A DNA stretch of 64,000 nucleotides from Rhizobium sp. R635 (GTDB taxonomy: Bacteria > Pseudomonadota > Alphaproteobacteria > Rhizobiales > Rhizobiaceae), in NCBI RefSeq assembly GCF_002211285.1, contig NZ_LOKX01000036.1, forward strand, positions 162,946-226,945, given 5' to 3'. Both the position numbers and the translations under genes were made by a program. Below, in pieces: positions 53,319-61,656 of the stretch; position 1 is the stretch's first letter; every line of letters starts with the position of its first letter. The notes below the pieces were generated by a model that did no database searches, had not been told where the DNA came from, and was given only the letters and a program-made list of their open reading frames with translations.

Positions 53319-53759
53319 CTATTTCTTTATTACATTGATATTGACCGTGACGTCCTTGATCGTTCCCTCACCGTAGGACACCCGCACCTTATACACGTCC
53401 TTTCCGGAGTATCCGGCGTTAGAAGTATAATATTCGGACACGCCAGGAGATTTCCTGGAATTGCACCGAATCTGGGGCGCACCTGTTGAGTAATGTGAAA
53501 AAATCTTTTCGCTAACGAATTCAACCGAGCCGTGCGCCGGGGCTTGCACCAACTTTATCTTCGCCATCGTTGCAGCGGTGCAGTCTGGATTCAAATTGTA
53601 AGACTGGCCCATCTTCGTCCGTTCTCCGCTCACAGCCCGGCTGTGATCCTCGGAAATTTGAACACCGTTACTGGTGGTGGCACATCCAGACAGGCCTAAA
53701 ATTATGGAAAGTACAGAAATCGAAATATGATTTTTCTTGAAAACTCGCAAACAGGACAT
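53319..53759 (-). CDS. Putative lipoprotein, less GC-biased
   Basis: A 146-aa protein with a lipobox in SIILGLSGCATTS, so probably lipid-anchored, and a beta-rich C-terminal part with VKLVQ-like strands and SGKDVYKVRVSYGEGTIKDVTVNINV, resembling a small Ig-like fold. Its DNA is clearly richer in A and T than its neighbours, suggesting recent acquisition. Function unknown. Confidence 0.75.
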   Translation of the reverse strand: MSCLRVFKKNHISISVLSIILGLSGCATTSNGVQISEDHSRAVSGERTKMGQSYNLNPDCTAATMAKIKLVQAPAHGSVEFVSEKIFSHYSTGAPQIRCNSRKSPGVSEYYTSNAGYSGKDVYKVRVSYGEGTIKDVTVNINVIKK

Positions 53760-53879
53760 TCGTCTTTCATCCCCCGGTTTAAATTGTAATACAATTCACC
53801 CTATCCAATCGGCAAGTTATTTCAATGGCTCGTGGCCCTTCACCCCCAGGTGAGACTCTAGTGAGCGCCAACCCCTCCT

Positions 53880-54019
53880 CCCTCATCCCTGTGCTTGTCA
53901 CAGGGATCCAGCGCGCCCAAGTCCTTGGGCGCGGGAGACTCTCTTCATCCCAATTGAGTCATTCACGGCGCAGACGCGCCGTGGCTGGATTCCTGTGACG
54001 GGCATAGGAATGAGGGAGT
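53880..54019. repeat. Palindromic repeat type IV, copy 3
   Basis: Ends CCCTCATCCCTGTGCTTGTC and GTGACGGGCATAGGAATGAGGG, inner GCGCCCAAGTCCTTGGGCGC and CACGGCGCAGACGCGCCGTG hairpins, as in copy 2. Little else is in this 325-bp gap. Confidence 0.75.
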
Positions 54020-54084
54020 TTGGAGCGACGTTCTCGCACTTGCTCGTCACCTCTCGCTGGAACGCGGCATTCTCCCACTCGCAC

Positions 54085-54837
54085 CTATTCCAGCCGCCGC
54101 GCCTCCAGCGGAGCCTCCTGCCTGAAGCCGTCGAAAAAGCGGCCGCCATGCAAGGCAAGCTCTCGATCGGCCAAGGCGAGGAATCGGCCGCCGTCACCCT
54201 GCACCGCCAGCCTGAACGCGGCATCGAAGTCCGCCGCCAGTTCCACATCGAGCTCCCTCAGAACACGCGGCGCCCACTTGCCGCGGCCGGCCCATGCGCC
54301 GCGTCCGAGCAGCATCAGGTCGGCGAGCTTCTGGTGGAGAGCCGCCGCGATGGCGGCGATCTCTTCGGGTGGGCGGTGGCCGCGCAGGTCGTCGGCGAGA
54401 TCGGTGACATGATAGCGCAGCATGTCGTAGCTCGGGCCATCGAGAGGCTTCGGCCCTGCGGCAAGAACGCTCGCCGCCTTCGCCTGGAGGAGGCGCGCAC
54501 GCTCGACATCCGGCCCGACGAGGCTGCCCGTCGCAACCATGTTGACCATGACCGGACAACCGCTCTCCGCATCCTGATGGAGATAATGCGCCAGCGTCTG
54601 CGGATCGTGGACGAAGGCCTCGACCGGAAAACCGTCTTCAGTGAAGGACTCCCGCCAGGCCCTGTCGAGCGACGCAAATACGACGACGAGATCGATATCC
54701 GAAAACCCGGTCCCCTCGCCGCGCATGATGGAGCCGGAAACATAGGCGAAGGCAGCCCCGGCATAACGGCTGGCGAGAGAGCGGCGGGCGGCGGCGAGCG
54801 CCTGCTCGGCAACAATCTGTTTCTCGATATCGTCCAT
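54085..54837 (-). CDS. Nucleotidyltransferase-fold protein
   Basis: A 250-aa protein of the DNA polymerase beta superfamily. The core motif is YVSGSIMRGEGTGFSDIDLVVVF (GS...DxD), followed by a third acidic residue in VEAFVHD. About 120 C-terminal residues are helical. It is like aminoglycoside- or toxin-type (MNT/AadA-like) nucleotidyltransferases, with no HEPN partner nearby. The start has GAGGA upstream. A structured leader or small RNA with its own terminator sits right upstream. Confidence 0.82.
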   Translation of the reverse strand: MDDIEKQIVAEQALAAARRSLASRYAGAAFAYVSGSIMRGEGTGFSDIDLVVVFASLDRAWRESFTEDGFPVEAFVHDPQTLAHYLHQDAESGCPVMVNMVATGSLVGPDVERARLLQAKAASVLAAGPKPLDGPSYDMLRYHVTDLADDLRGHRPPEEIAAIAAALHQKLADLMLLGRGAWAGRGKWAPRVLRELDVELAADFDAAFRLAVQGDGGRFLALADRELALHGGRFFDGFRQEAPLEARRLE

Positions 54838-54872
54838 GTTCTCGTCCTCGAATGCGGGAGGCGAGCGGCAAC

Positions 54873-54899
54873 AAAAAACCCGCTCGTTTCCGGCGGGTT
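54873..54899 (-). terminator. Intrinsic terminator upstream of the nucleotidyltransferase
   Basis: On the minus strand AACCCGC and GCGGGTT form a 7-bp stem with a 9-base loop, and the second arm runs into a T6 stretch. This is a classic Rho-independent terminator and marks the 3' end of a short transcript. Confidence 0.7.
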
Positions 54900-54997
54900 G
54901 GTGTCTTCTGCGATGAACGGAATTCAGTTCACGCGTCTGCCACCCACCGCCAAACGGTGGTCGTAGACATCGTGGAAACTGCGAAAATCCTGCTCAT
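54873..54997 (-). ncRNA. Putative small RNA or transcribed leader
   Basis: A sigma70-like promoter is visible on the minus strand: TTGACG at 55027-55032 and TAACTT at 55004-55009, 17 bases apart. The roughly 125-nt product would fold as hairpin CCACCG-TTTGG-CGGTGG, a second imperfect hairpin (GTGAAC / GTTCAT) and the terminator. There is no reading frame in it. It could be a trans-acting RNA or an attenuating leader of the nucleotidyltransferase gene. I cannot match it to a named family. Confidence 0.45.
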
Positions 54998-55070
54998 GGG
55001 CGTAAGTTATCGCCCGCCGGCAACAGCGTCAATCCGCCAAGCACGCTTCCCCGCCGCACTGTTTTCCGTC

Positions 55071-55177
55071 TAAAGCGCGTCGCGATCTTTCAGATTCGCT
55101 CCTTGCGCTTTAGGTCTTTGTTGCTACGCATGTCGTTATCGCAAAACCGCCGCACACTTTTGCGCGACATGCTCTAA
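55071..55177. repeat. Rhizobium-type intergenic repeat (AAAGCGCGTCGCGATC element)
   Basis: A unit of about 107 bp starting TAAAGCGCGTCGCGATCTTT, with CTTGCGCTTTAGGTC and GCATGTCGTTATCGCAAAAC, and ending TTTTGCGCGACATGCTCTAA. It contains matched CGCGATC- and GCGACATGC-type ends. I recall this unit as common in Rhizobium genomes; only one copy is in this window. Confidence 0.55.
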
Positions 55178-55213
55178 GATCACCCAAAGACTCGTTGAAC
55201 AGGAAGGCCCGCC

Positions 55214-55909
55214 ATGCCCCATCCCGCCACCGTCATTCCGCGTCCCGCACCGGTTCTGCTGCCGGTCGAAGGCAGCGATGAGCGCTTCCCGGTGCGCCGC
55301 GTCTATTGCGTCGGGCGCAATTATGCCGATCACGCGATCGAGATGGGCCATGATCCCTCGCGCGAGCCGCCCTTCTTCTTCCAGAAGAACGCCGACAATC
55401 TGCTGCCGGCCGGCAGCGCCTTTCCCTATCCGCCGCTGTCATCAGACGTGCATTACGAGGTGGAATGCGTGCTGGCGCTGAAATCGGGCGGCGCGGACAT
55501 CAAGGCCGAGGATGCGCTCGACTGCATCTACGGTTATGCCGTCGGCATCGATTTCACCCGCCGCGACCTGCAGGGCGAGGCCAAGAAGCTCGGCCGTCCC
55601 TGGGAGCTCGCCAAGGCCTTCGAACATTCCGCCCCCGTCTCGGCGATCGTGCCGGCAAGCCGCCTCGGCCATCCCGCAAACGGCCGGATCTGGCTGGAGC
55701 AGAACGGCAGGCGCGCTCAGGACGGCGACCTCAACCAGATGATCTGGAAGGTGCCGGAGATCATCGCCGAACTGTCGAAGCTCTTCGTGCTGGCGCCCGG
55801 TGACGTAATCATGACCGGCACGCCGGCCGGCGTCGGCGCGGTTGTGAGGGGCGACCGGATCACCTGCGGCATCGACGGCGTCGCAAAGCTGTCGGTCGAC
55901 ATCGTCTGA
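55214..55909 (+). CDS. Fumarylacetoacetate hydrolase family protein
   Basis: A 231-aa enzyme of the FAH fold. VYCVGRNYADHAIEMGHDP opens the domain; metal-binding acidic residues sit in VHYEVECVLAL and YGYAVGIDFTRRDLQ, and the family end GDVIMTGTPAGVGAV is intact. Members hydrolyse or decarboxylate acylpyruvates such as maleylpyruvate-type acids. AGGAAGG precedes the ATG. It is 10 bases upstream of the gamma carbonic anhydrase gene, in one operon. Confidence 0.92.
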   Translation: MPHPATVIPRPAPVLLPVEGSDERFPVRRVYCVGRNYADHAIEMGHDPSREPPFFFQKNADNLLPAGSAFPYPPLSSDVHYEVECVLALKSGGADIKAEDALDCIYGYAVGIDFTRRDLQGEAKKLGRPWELAKAFEHSAPVSAIVPASRLGHPANGRIWLEQNGRRAQDGDLNQMIWKVPEIIAELSKLFVLAPGDVIMTGTPAGVGAVVRGDRITCGIDGVAKLSVDIV

Positions 55910-55919
55910 GGAGAGGCCC

Positions 55920-56450
55920 ATGCCCGTTTACGCCCTCGGCGGACTGACCCCGAAGCTGCCGCCCGCCGGCCTCCACTGGATCGCGCCGGATGCGCATGTG
56001 ATCGGCGACATCGAACTCGGCGAGAATGTCGGCATCTGGTTCGGCTCGGTGCTGCGCGGCGACAATGAGCGGATCACCATCGGCGCCGGCACCAACATCC
56101 AGGAAGGCGTCATGGCCCATACCGACATGGGCTTTCCGCTGACGACGGGCAAGGGCTGCACCATCGGCCACCACGCCATCCTCCACGGCTGCACGCTCGG
56201 CGACAACGTGCTGATCGGCATGGGCGCCACCATCCTGAACGGTGCGAAAATCGGCAACAACTGCCTGGTCGGCGCCAATGCGCTGGTGACGGAGGGCAAG
56301 GAATTCCCCGACAATTCCCTGATCGTCGGCGCCCCCGCCCGTGTGGTGCGGGTGCTGGATGAGAAGGCGGTGGAAGGTATTCGCCGCTCGGCGGAAAATT
56401 ATGTGGCGAATTGGCAGCGGTTTGCGCGGGATCTTAAGGTGATTGGGTGA
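55920..56450 (+). CDS. Gamma-carbonic anhydrase family protein
   Basis: A 176-aa left-handed beta-helix protein with hexapeptide repeats (IGDIELGENVGIWFGSVLRGDNERITIG). The three zinc-site His are in VMAHTDMG and TIGHHAILHG. It is of the YrdA/PaaY-like short form, trimeric by family. GAGGAG lies before the ATG. It is coupled to the FAH-type gene, as is often seen in rhizobia. Confidence 0.92.
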   Translation: MPVYALGGLTPKLPPAGLHWIAPDAHVIGDIELGENVGIWFGSVLRGDNERITIGAGTNIQEGVMAHTDMGFPLTTGKGCTIGHHAILHGCTLGDNVLIGMGATILNGAKIGNNCLVGANALVTEGKEFPDNSLIVGAPARVVRVLDEKAVEGIRRSAENYVANWQRFARDLKVIG

Positions 56451-56519
56451 ATGAGGCCGAAGAGAGGTGATGGTGTGCCGTGTGGCACACCTGTAAAGAA
56501 AAGAAGCGAAGTCTCGCCC

Positions 56520-57227
56520 TCACCAAACGCCCGGAACCCACCGCCAGCGCACCCGCGCCATATATTCCGCATATCCCGCAAGCCCCTTGCGCAACTCCGC
56601 CTCCTCTCCCAGCGTCCGCCCGAACAGCGTGACCACCAGCAGCCCCACGGGGATCAGCGCGTAGAGGGAGCCGAGCGACAGCGCCATGCCGGCGGCGAGC
56701 ACGATGGCGAAGGCGTATCCCGGGTGACGGATGGTGGCATAGGGGCCGGTGTCGATGACCTTGTGGCCGCGGTCGGTCTGGATGCGCACCGTCGGCTCGA
56801 AATGCTGGTTGACCGACTGCGCCCAGGTAAGGCCGAGATAGCCTGACGTCATCAGGACATAGCCGATGACCACGACCCAGTCCGGCTGCGGCGCCCAATG
56901 AAAGCGCCCGTCGTCGAAGGCGCCGACCGGAAGAATGGCGGCGAAGAGGATGATCGTCAGCGTCGCGACCACGGCATCCCAGGCCTTCGTGCCTTTCTGG
57001 TAGCGGCTACGCGCCGCAAACAACTCCGGATTCGTCCGCCAGATCCAGAGGATCGCGATCGCCGTCAGTGCGAGAAACAGGCCGAGGAACATCCAGCCGC
57101 GCGGCCAGTCGAGCGTGCCGGCCGGCCAGAACAGCGCCGCGAACATGACGATGATGGTGATGCCAAGCGACCCGAGCGATGGCGCCAATGCGCGGCCGGG
57201 TCCGGTTTTCAGCTGTGTCATGGCCAT
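56520..57227 (-). CDS. Isoprenylcysteine-carboxyl-methyltransferase-like membrane protein
   Basis: A 235-aa protein with about five membrane helices and the ICMT/DUF1295 signature GPYATIRHPGYAFAIV plus E..L.KGLAGYAEYMARVRWRWVPG. The family methylates lipids or proteins in membranes with SAM; bacterial members are mostly uncharacterised. The ATG at 57227 has GGGAG 6 bases upstream. A single gene. Confidence 0.88.
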   Translation of the reverse strand: MAMTQLKTGPGRALAPSLGSLGITIIVMFAALFWPAGTLDWPRGWMFLGLFLALTAIAILWIWRTNPELFAARSRYQKGTKAWDAVVATLTIILFAAILPVGAFDDGRFHWAPQPDWVVVIGYVLMTSGYLGLTWAQSVNQHFEPTVRIQTDRGHKVIDTGPYATIRHPGYAFAIVLAAGMALSLGSLYALIPVGLLVVTLFGRTLGEEAELRKGLAGYAEYMARVRWRWVPGVW

Positions 57228-57384
57228 TCTCCGCTCCCAAGCCTGGAGCGTCGTGCCTCCTCACGAGCGCGCATCGGCCCGAAAATCGATGCCGATTTTC
57301 AGACCGATGCCCAGCAGCCCCCCGCTGAATTTAGAAGGTGAAACGCGCCCGACAACGCATTGTTCGAGCGATCGATGAGCCGCC

Positions 57385-57786
57385 CTACTCGGCGGCCTCC
57401 AGAAACTGGCTCTGCCCGGAAGAAGCTGCAAGCGCCCGAACCCTGGCTTCCGTCTTGGCGATCAGCTGATAGAATTCGTCCTGCGCCTCGACATCGAGCT
57501 GAATGACGGCGTTGACGTCGTCGGGCGTATCGCAAACGCAGGCGACCGCCGAGATGGGACAAATACCACCGGGATAACGCTTGCCGGTCCCGGTATAGGC
57601 GCGGCGGCCCCAACGCTCGGAATGGACCGTCTCTTCCCGTTCGAGATGGAGGATCGTCCCCTTGCACGCGGTCACGATGGCCGCTTTGCCATAAGCGAAC
57701 CAATGATAATTGAGCCTGCGGAGAATATATTTGCCAGTGATGTCTTCCCCGGCGAGCTCGGCCGGGTTTTCTATCATTCGGATCAT
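57385..57786 (-). CDS. Hypothetical protein with four-Cys pattern
   Basis: A 133-aa protein. IRRLNYHWFAYGKAAIVTACKGTILHLEREE is followed by Cys-rich GGICPISAVACVCDTPDDVNA and a helical end. GAGG lies 8 bases before the ATG at 57786; a longer frame reaches into the repeat. No family recognised; the clustered cysteines might bind a metal. Confidence 0.65.
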   Translation of the reverse strand: MIRMIENPAELAGEDITGKYILRRLNYHWFAYGKAAIVTACKGTILHLEREETVHSERWGRRAYTGTGKRYPGGICPISAVACVCDTPDDVNAVIQLDVEAQDEFYQLIAKTEARVRALAASSGQSQFLEAAE

Positions 57787-58020
57787 GACAGCGTCCTCAA
57801 CATGCGAGCAATATCCGTCATCTCTACTTTCCTCGCAAGTCGAAAAGCGCAGCTTTTGTAGTAACTTAGTCACAAAGTATTTCTGATTCTTACATCCTGC
57901 ACGGGTCGGGCAGCGCTTGGGGGCGTACAATTCGTCGTCGAATTTACTGCCGCTGCACCTGGTTTTGCCTGTTCTGGAGGGCGGCCGTGCGCCGATGCTT
58001 CGCGTTACAGGCAGTGCTCG

Positions 58021-58203
58021 GGGCACCCCCCTGTGTCCTGCCGGGCATCTCCCCCACAAGGGTGGAGATTGGCAAGAAGCTTGACCATCGCTCCCTCTCT
58101 AACGGTAGCGACAATCACAATGCTTAGTTGTTGGGGAAAGTGGCGCTTCCAGCCAATCTCCCCACCTGTGGGGGAGATGTCCGGCAGGACACAGGGGGGT
58201 GCC
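58021..58203. repeat. Palindromic repeat type V
   Basis: Ends GGGCACCCCCCTGTGTCCTG and CAGGACACAGGGGGGTGCC are complementary; an inner CCGGGCATCTCCCCCAC / GTGGGGGAGATGTCCGG pair surrounds a centre with CAATCTC/GATTGG. It sits just past the zur gene; no other copy is in the window. The 230 bases between it and the hypothetical gene are empty. Confidence 0.7.
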
Positions 58204-58253
58204 ACACGATACACCCTCTCCATCCTTCCCGCCCCTAGGCGACACTCCTCCGC

Positions 58254-58652
58254 TTACGCCGCGCAGGCCTCGCACAATCCGCGGATCTCGATCGTGGTTT
58301 TCTCGGGCTTGAACTTCTGCCCGCGCACCCAGGCCATCAGCCGGTGGTCGACCTCGTGGTCGTGGAATTCCATCACCTGGCCGCAGCTTTCGCAGATGGC
58401 GAAGGCGACAATGCCGTGGCTGTGGCAGTTTTCGCCGGGATGGGCGCAGGCGACGAAGGAGTTGATGCTTTCGAGCCGGTGGACGACGCCGTATTCGAGC
58501 AGCTTTTCCAGCGCCCGGTAGACCTGCAGCGGCGCGCGAAAACCATGGTCGCGCAGCTTGTCGAGAATGGTATAGGCGCTGAGCGGCCCTTCGGCCTTTT
58601 CGAGCACGTCGAAAACGAGCGACTGGTTCTTGGTGAGTTGCGGTGTCGTCAT
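58254..58652 (-). CDS. zur: Zinc uptake regulator Zur (Fur family)
   Basis: A 132-aa Fur-family repressor. The DNA-binding part has LSAYTILDKLRDHGFRAPLQVYRALEKL; structural zinc cysteines are in CESCGQV and LCEAC, and a His-rich sensing region in HPGENCHSHG. It overlaps znuB by 4 bp and is thus made with the transporter it controls. Candidate Zur boxes lie at the znuC/znuA divergent promoters and before the ZigA-like gene. Confidence 0.92.
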   Translation of the reverse strand: MTTPQLTKNQSLVFDVLEKAEGPLSAYTILDKLRDHGFRAPLQVYRALEKLLEYGVVHRLESINSFVACAHPGENCHSHGIVAFAICESCGQVMEFHDHEVDHRLMAWVRGQKFKPEKTTIEIRGLCEACAA

Positions 58653-59461
58653 GAGCCTTGTCCTTGCGCAAGTGCGCGGCGCCTGACGGGGAGCAGGCTG
58701 AGAATGAAGAGGATCAGCGCCGCGACCACGATCGACGGGCCGGACGGCGTGTCGTAGGTGAGCGAGCCGAACAGCCCGCCGACGACGGCGGCCGCGCCGA
58801 TCAGCGAGGCGAGCACGGCCATGATCTCCGGCGTGACCGAGAAACGGCGTGCCGCCGCTGCCGGTATGATCAGCAGCGAGGTGATCAGCATGATGCCGAC
58901 GATCTTCATGGCAATCGCGATGACGACGGCCATCAGCAGCATGAAGAACAGCCGCGCCCGCTCGGGCCGCAGCCCCTCGGCCTCGGCCAGTTCGGCATTG
59001 ACGGTGGCCGCCAGCAGCGGCCGCCAGAGCCAGGCGATCGCCGCCAGTACGAAGAGCCCGCCGCCCCAGATCAGGGCGATATCAGATGTGGACACCGCAA
59101 GGATATCGCCGAACAGGAAGGCGATGAGATCGATCCGGACCCAACTCATGAAAGCGACCATGACGAGACCGATCGCCAGCGTGGCATGCGAAAGGATGCC
59201 GAGCAGCGCATCGGCCGACAGCGCCTGGCGCTTCTGCAGGAAGAGCAAGAGCACGGAGACGAGCGCGGCGACGGCGAAGACCGCCAGCGTCAAGTTGAGT
59301 TCGAAGAGCAGCGACAATGCAACGCCAAGCAGCGCCGAATGGGCGATCGTATCGCCGAAATAGGCCATGCGCCGCCAGATGATGAAGCAGCCGAGCGGCC
59401 CCGTCGTCAGCGCCAGTCCGACGCCGGCAAGGATGGCGCGCACGAAGAAATCGTCAAGCAT
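58649..59461 (-). CDS. znuB: Zinc ABC transporter permease ZnuB
   Basis: A 270-aa inner-membrane permease of the zinc/manganese (ABC-3) family with about eight helices: MLDDFFVRAILAGVGLALTTGPLGCFIIWRRMAYFGDTIAHSALLGVAL is family-typical. The start at 59461 has GGAGG 7 bases upstream. It overlaps the end of znuC by 8 bp and zur by 4 bp. Confidence 0.95.
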   Translation of the reverse strand: MLDDFFVRAILAGVGLALTTGPLGCFIIWRRMAYFGDTIAHSALLGVALSLLFELNLTLAVFAVAALVSVLLLFLQKRQALSADALLGILSHATLAIGLVMVAFMSWVRIDLIAFLFGDILAVSTSDIALIWGGGLFVLAAIAWLWRPLLAATVNAELAEAEGLRPERARLFFMLLMAVVIAIAMKIVGIMLITSLLIIPAAAARRFSVTPEIMAVLASLIGAAAVVGGLFGSLTYDTPSGPSIVVAALILFILSLLPVRRRALAQGQGS

Positions 59462-60392
59462 GGCGGCCCTCCCCGCTGCGGGAATGGGCGTGTTCATGCG
59501 CATGATCGTGCCCATGATGATCGTCATGAGCGTGCTCATGAGACCCATGTGCGTGATCATGCCCGTGCTCATGGGCACCATGAGGGTGATGTCCGTCCTC
59601 GGGGTGACAATGATCGGTCACCGAGCCGTCGGCGTGTTGCACGCGGCCATCCGGCAGGTGCGTATGATCGTGGTGATGGCTGTAAACGGCGAGCGTCTGG
59701 GCCGCCCGGCTGCCGAAAAGGCGCACATATTCCGGGCTGCGGCTGACGGCCTCGGGCGTGCCGCGGCAGCAGACGTGGCCGTTGAGGCAGATCACCGTAT
59801 CGGTCTCGGCCATGACGACGTGGAGATCGTGCGAGATGAGCAGGATGCCGCAGCCGCTGGCATTGCGGATCGATTTGATGAGGTCGTAAAGCGCGATCTC
59901 GCCGGAGAAATCCACCCCCTGCACCGGCTCGTCGAGCACCAGCAGGTCGGGCTTGCGGGCAATGGCGCGCGCCATCAGCGCCCGCTGGAACTCGCCGCCG
60001 GAAAGGTGCTGCACCTCGGCGCCGATCATATGGGCGATGCCGGCGGCTTCGAGCGCTGCCTGCATGTCGCGCTCCGGCAGCGGGCCGGTCAGCGTCATCA
60101 GCCGGCGCACCGTCAGCGGCAGCGTCCAGTCGATCGAAAGCTTCTGCGGGACATAGCCGACCTTGAGGCCGGAGAGACGCTCCACCCTGCCCTCGTCCGG
60201 CTTCAGCACGCCGATCGCGGCCTTGGCGCTCGTCGATTTGCCCGAGCCGTTCGGCCCGATCAGCGTGACGATCTCGCCGCGCGAAACGGAAAATTCGACG
60301 CCGCGCACCAGCCAGCGGCCGCCGCGCAGGACGCCGACATTCTCGAGCGAAACCAGCCGTTCGCCCTTGGCATGTGCGGGAGAGAGCATCAA
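59454..60392 (-). CDS. znuC: Zinc ABC transporter ATPase ZnuC, with His-rich tail
   Basis: A 312-aa ATPase: Walker A GPNGSGKST, signature LSGGEFQRALMARAIARKP, Walker B LLVLDEPVQGVD, switch His in LISHDLHVV. The last 70 residues are an unusual His/Asp/Glu-rich tail (over 25 His, patterns such as HEHGHDHAHG). It likely binds zinc, perhaps as a sensor of cytosolic zinc. It is first gene of znuC-znuB-zur, divergent from znuA. Confidence 0.93.
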   Translation of the reverse strand: MMLSPAHAKGERLVSLENVGVLRGGRWLVRGVEFSVSRGEIVTLIGPNGSGKSTSAKAAIGVLKPDEGRVERLSGLKVGYVPQKLSIDWTLPLTVRRLMTLTGPLPERDMQAALEAAGIAHMIGAEVQHLSGGEFQRALMARAIARKPDLLVLDEPVQGVDFSGEIALYDLIKSIRNASGCGILLISHDLHVVMAETDTVICLNGHVCCRGTPEAVSRSPEYVRLFGSRAAQTLAVYSHHHDHTHLPDGRVQHADGSVTDHCHPEDGHHPHGAHEHGHDHAHGSHEHAHDDHHGHDHAHEHAHSRSGEGRHA

Positions 60393-60429
60393 ATTTTCCG
60401 ACAGCGCTGTTGCATCCTGCTATTGCACA

Positions 60430-60444
60430 CGTTATAGCATAACG
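60430..60444. promoter_or_regulatory. Zur box 1
   Basis: CGTTATAGCATAACG, a perfect palindrome around AGC, matching the GTTATA..TATAAC-type sites of alphaproteobacterial Zur. In the znuC/znuA divergent region. Confidence 0.75.
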
Positions 60445-60451
60445 CAATTGA

Positions 60452-60466
60452 TGTAATAACATAACA
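60452..60466. promoter_or_regulatory. Zur box 2
   Basis: TGTAATAACATAACA, a palindrome with one mismatch, centred 22 bp (two helix turns) from box 1. It lies close to the znuA start. Confidence 0.7.
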
Positions 60467-60490
60467 TTTGCAATTCAAGCGGAGCATATG

Positions 60491-61543
60491 ATGAAACGCG
60501 CCTTGGGGCCTGCCCTGAACAGCTTGGCCCTCAGAATTCCGGCTGCCCTCGCCATTCCGGCGCTTGCGATCCCCGCTTTGCTTTTTGCCGGTGCGATGCG
60601 GGCGGCCGATGCACCCGTCGTCGTCACCTCGATCAAGCCGATCCATTCGCTGGTTTCGGCGATCATGCAGGGTGTGGGCGAGCCGGAACTGATCGTCGAT
60701 GGCGCCGCTTCGCCGCACACCTACAGCATGAAACCCTCGAATGCGCGGGCGCTGCAGGATGCCAAGGCCGTCTTCTGGGTCGGCCCGAACCTGGAGGCTT
60801 TCCTCGAAAAACCGCTCGAAGCTTTGGGCTCGAATGCCAGCGTCGTCGAGCTCGACAATGCGGCCGGCCTGACCAAGCTGCCCTTCCGCGAAGGCGGCGC
60901 CTTCGAGGCGCATGACGACGGGGACCATGAAAGCGCTTCCGCCGACGACCACGATCATGCGGCTGAGCAAGCACATGATGGTGGGCATGCCCATCACGAT
61001 GATCATGAAGAGCACGGCCACGGCGCCTTCGACACGCATCTCTGGCTCGACCCGATGAATGCCAAGGCGATGGCCACCGTCATCACCACGACGCTGGTCG
61101 CCGCCGACCCCGCCAATGCCCTGACCTATCAGGCCAATGCCAAGGCGCTGGACGATAAGCTGACGGCGCTGGACAAGGAGCTTGCCGCCACCGTCGCCCC
61201 AGTCAAGGACAAGCCCTTCGTTGTCTTCCACGACGCCTACCAGTATTTCGAACACCGCTACGGCATCCGCGTCGCCGGCTCGATCACCGTCAGCCCGGAA
61301 ACCATTCCCGGCGCCGAGCGCGTCTCGGAAATCCACCGCAAGGTCGGCGAACTCGGCGCAACCTGCGTCTTTGCCGAACCGCAATTCGAGCCGCGCCTCG
61401 TCAAGGTCGTCATCGAGGGCACGAGCGCCAAATCGGGCGTGCTCGACCCCGAAGCCGCAACCCTCAAGGCCGGCCCCGATCTCTACTTCACCCTCATGCG
61501 CGGCATCGCCGACAGCATGAAGGCTTGCCTCTCCAGCGCATGA
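60491..61543 (+). CDS. znuA: Zinc-binding protein ZnuA
   Basis: A 350-aa periplasmic binding protein of the cluster 9 (ZnuA) type. A signal-like hydrophobic region (LAIPALAIPALLFAGAMRAADA) leads to VVTSIKPIHSLVSAIMQG. The metal His are in ASPHTYSM and THLWLDPMN, VVFHDAYQYFE. A His/Asp-rich loop (about 140-175: DHDHAAEQAHDGGHAHHDD) marks zinc specificity. GGAG fits the ATG at 60491 better than that at 60488. It is divergent from znuC. Confidence 0.95.
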   Translation: MKRALGPALNSLALRIPAALAIPALAIPALLFAGAMRAADAPVVVTSIKPIHSLVSAIMQGVGEPELIVDGAASPHTYSMKPSNARALQDAKAVFWVGPNLEAFLEKPLEALGSNASVVELDNAAGLTKLPFREGGAFEAHDDGDHESASADDHDHAAEQAHDGGHAHHDDHEEHGHGAFDTHLWLDPMNAKAMATVITTTLVAADPANALTYQANAKALDDKLTALDKELAATVAPVKDKPFVVFHDAYQYFEHRYGIRVAGSITVSPETIPGAERVSEIHRKVGELGATCVFAEPQFEPRLVKVVIEGTSAKSGVLDPEAATLKAGPDLYFTLMRGIADSMKACLSSA

Positions 61544-61581
61544 TATTCATGCGACATACTGGAAAGAGCTGAGGCGGAAAG

Positions 61582-61609
61582 AGGCGGATGACCCCGTTCC
61601 GCCTTTTTT
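61582..61609 (+). terminator. Intrinsic terminator after znuA
   Basis: GGCGGA and TCCGCC form a stem with a 9-base loop followed by six T. A second possible arm (GGCGGAA at 61573) would give a 7-bp stem. Confidence 0.75.
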
Positions 61610-61617
61610 CGTCACCA

Positions 61618-61640
61618 TTAATGTAATGATATAACATTAA
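61618..61640. promoter_or_regulatory. Zur box 3
   Basis: TTAATGT and ACATTAA are perfect complements around AATGATATA; the inner core TGTAATGATATAACA matches box 2. It sits 16 bases before the ZigA-like gene, so that gene is likely zinc-repressed. Confidence 0.72.
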
Positions 61641-61656
61641 TATCAATGAGGTTCCC

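Noticed and set aside
58658..59746. 362-aa plus-strand frame opposite znuB and znuC
   Set aside because: Arg/Gln/Asp-rich antisense of two certain genes.
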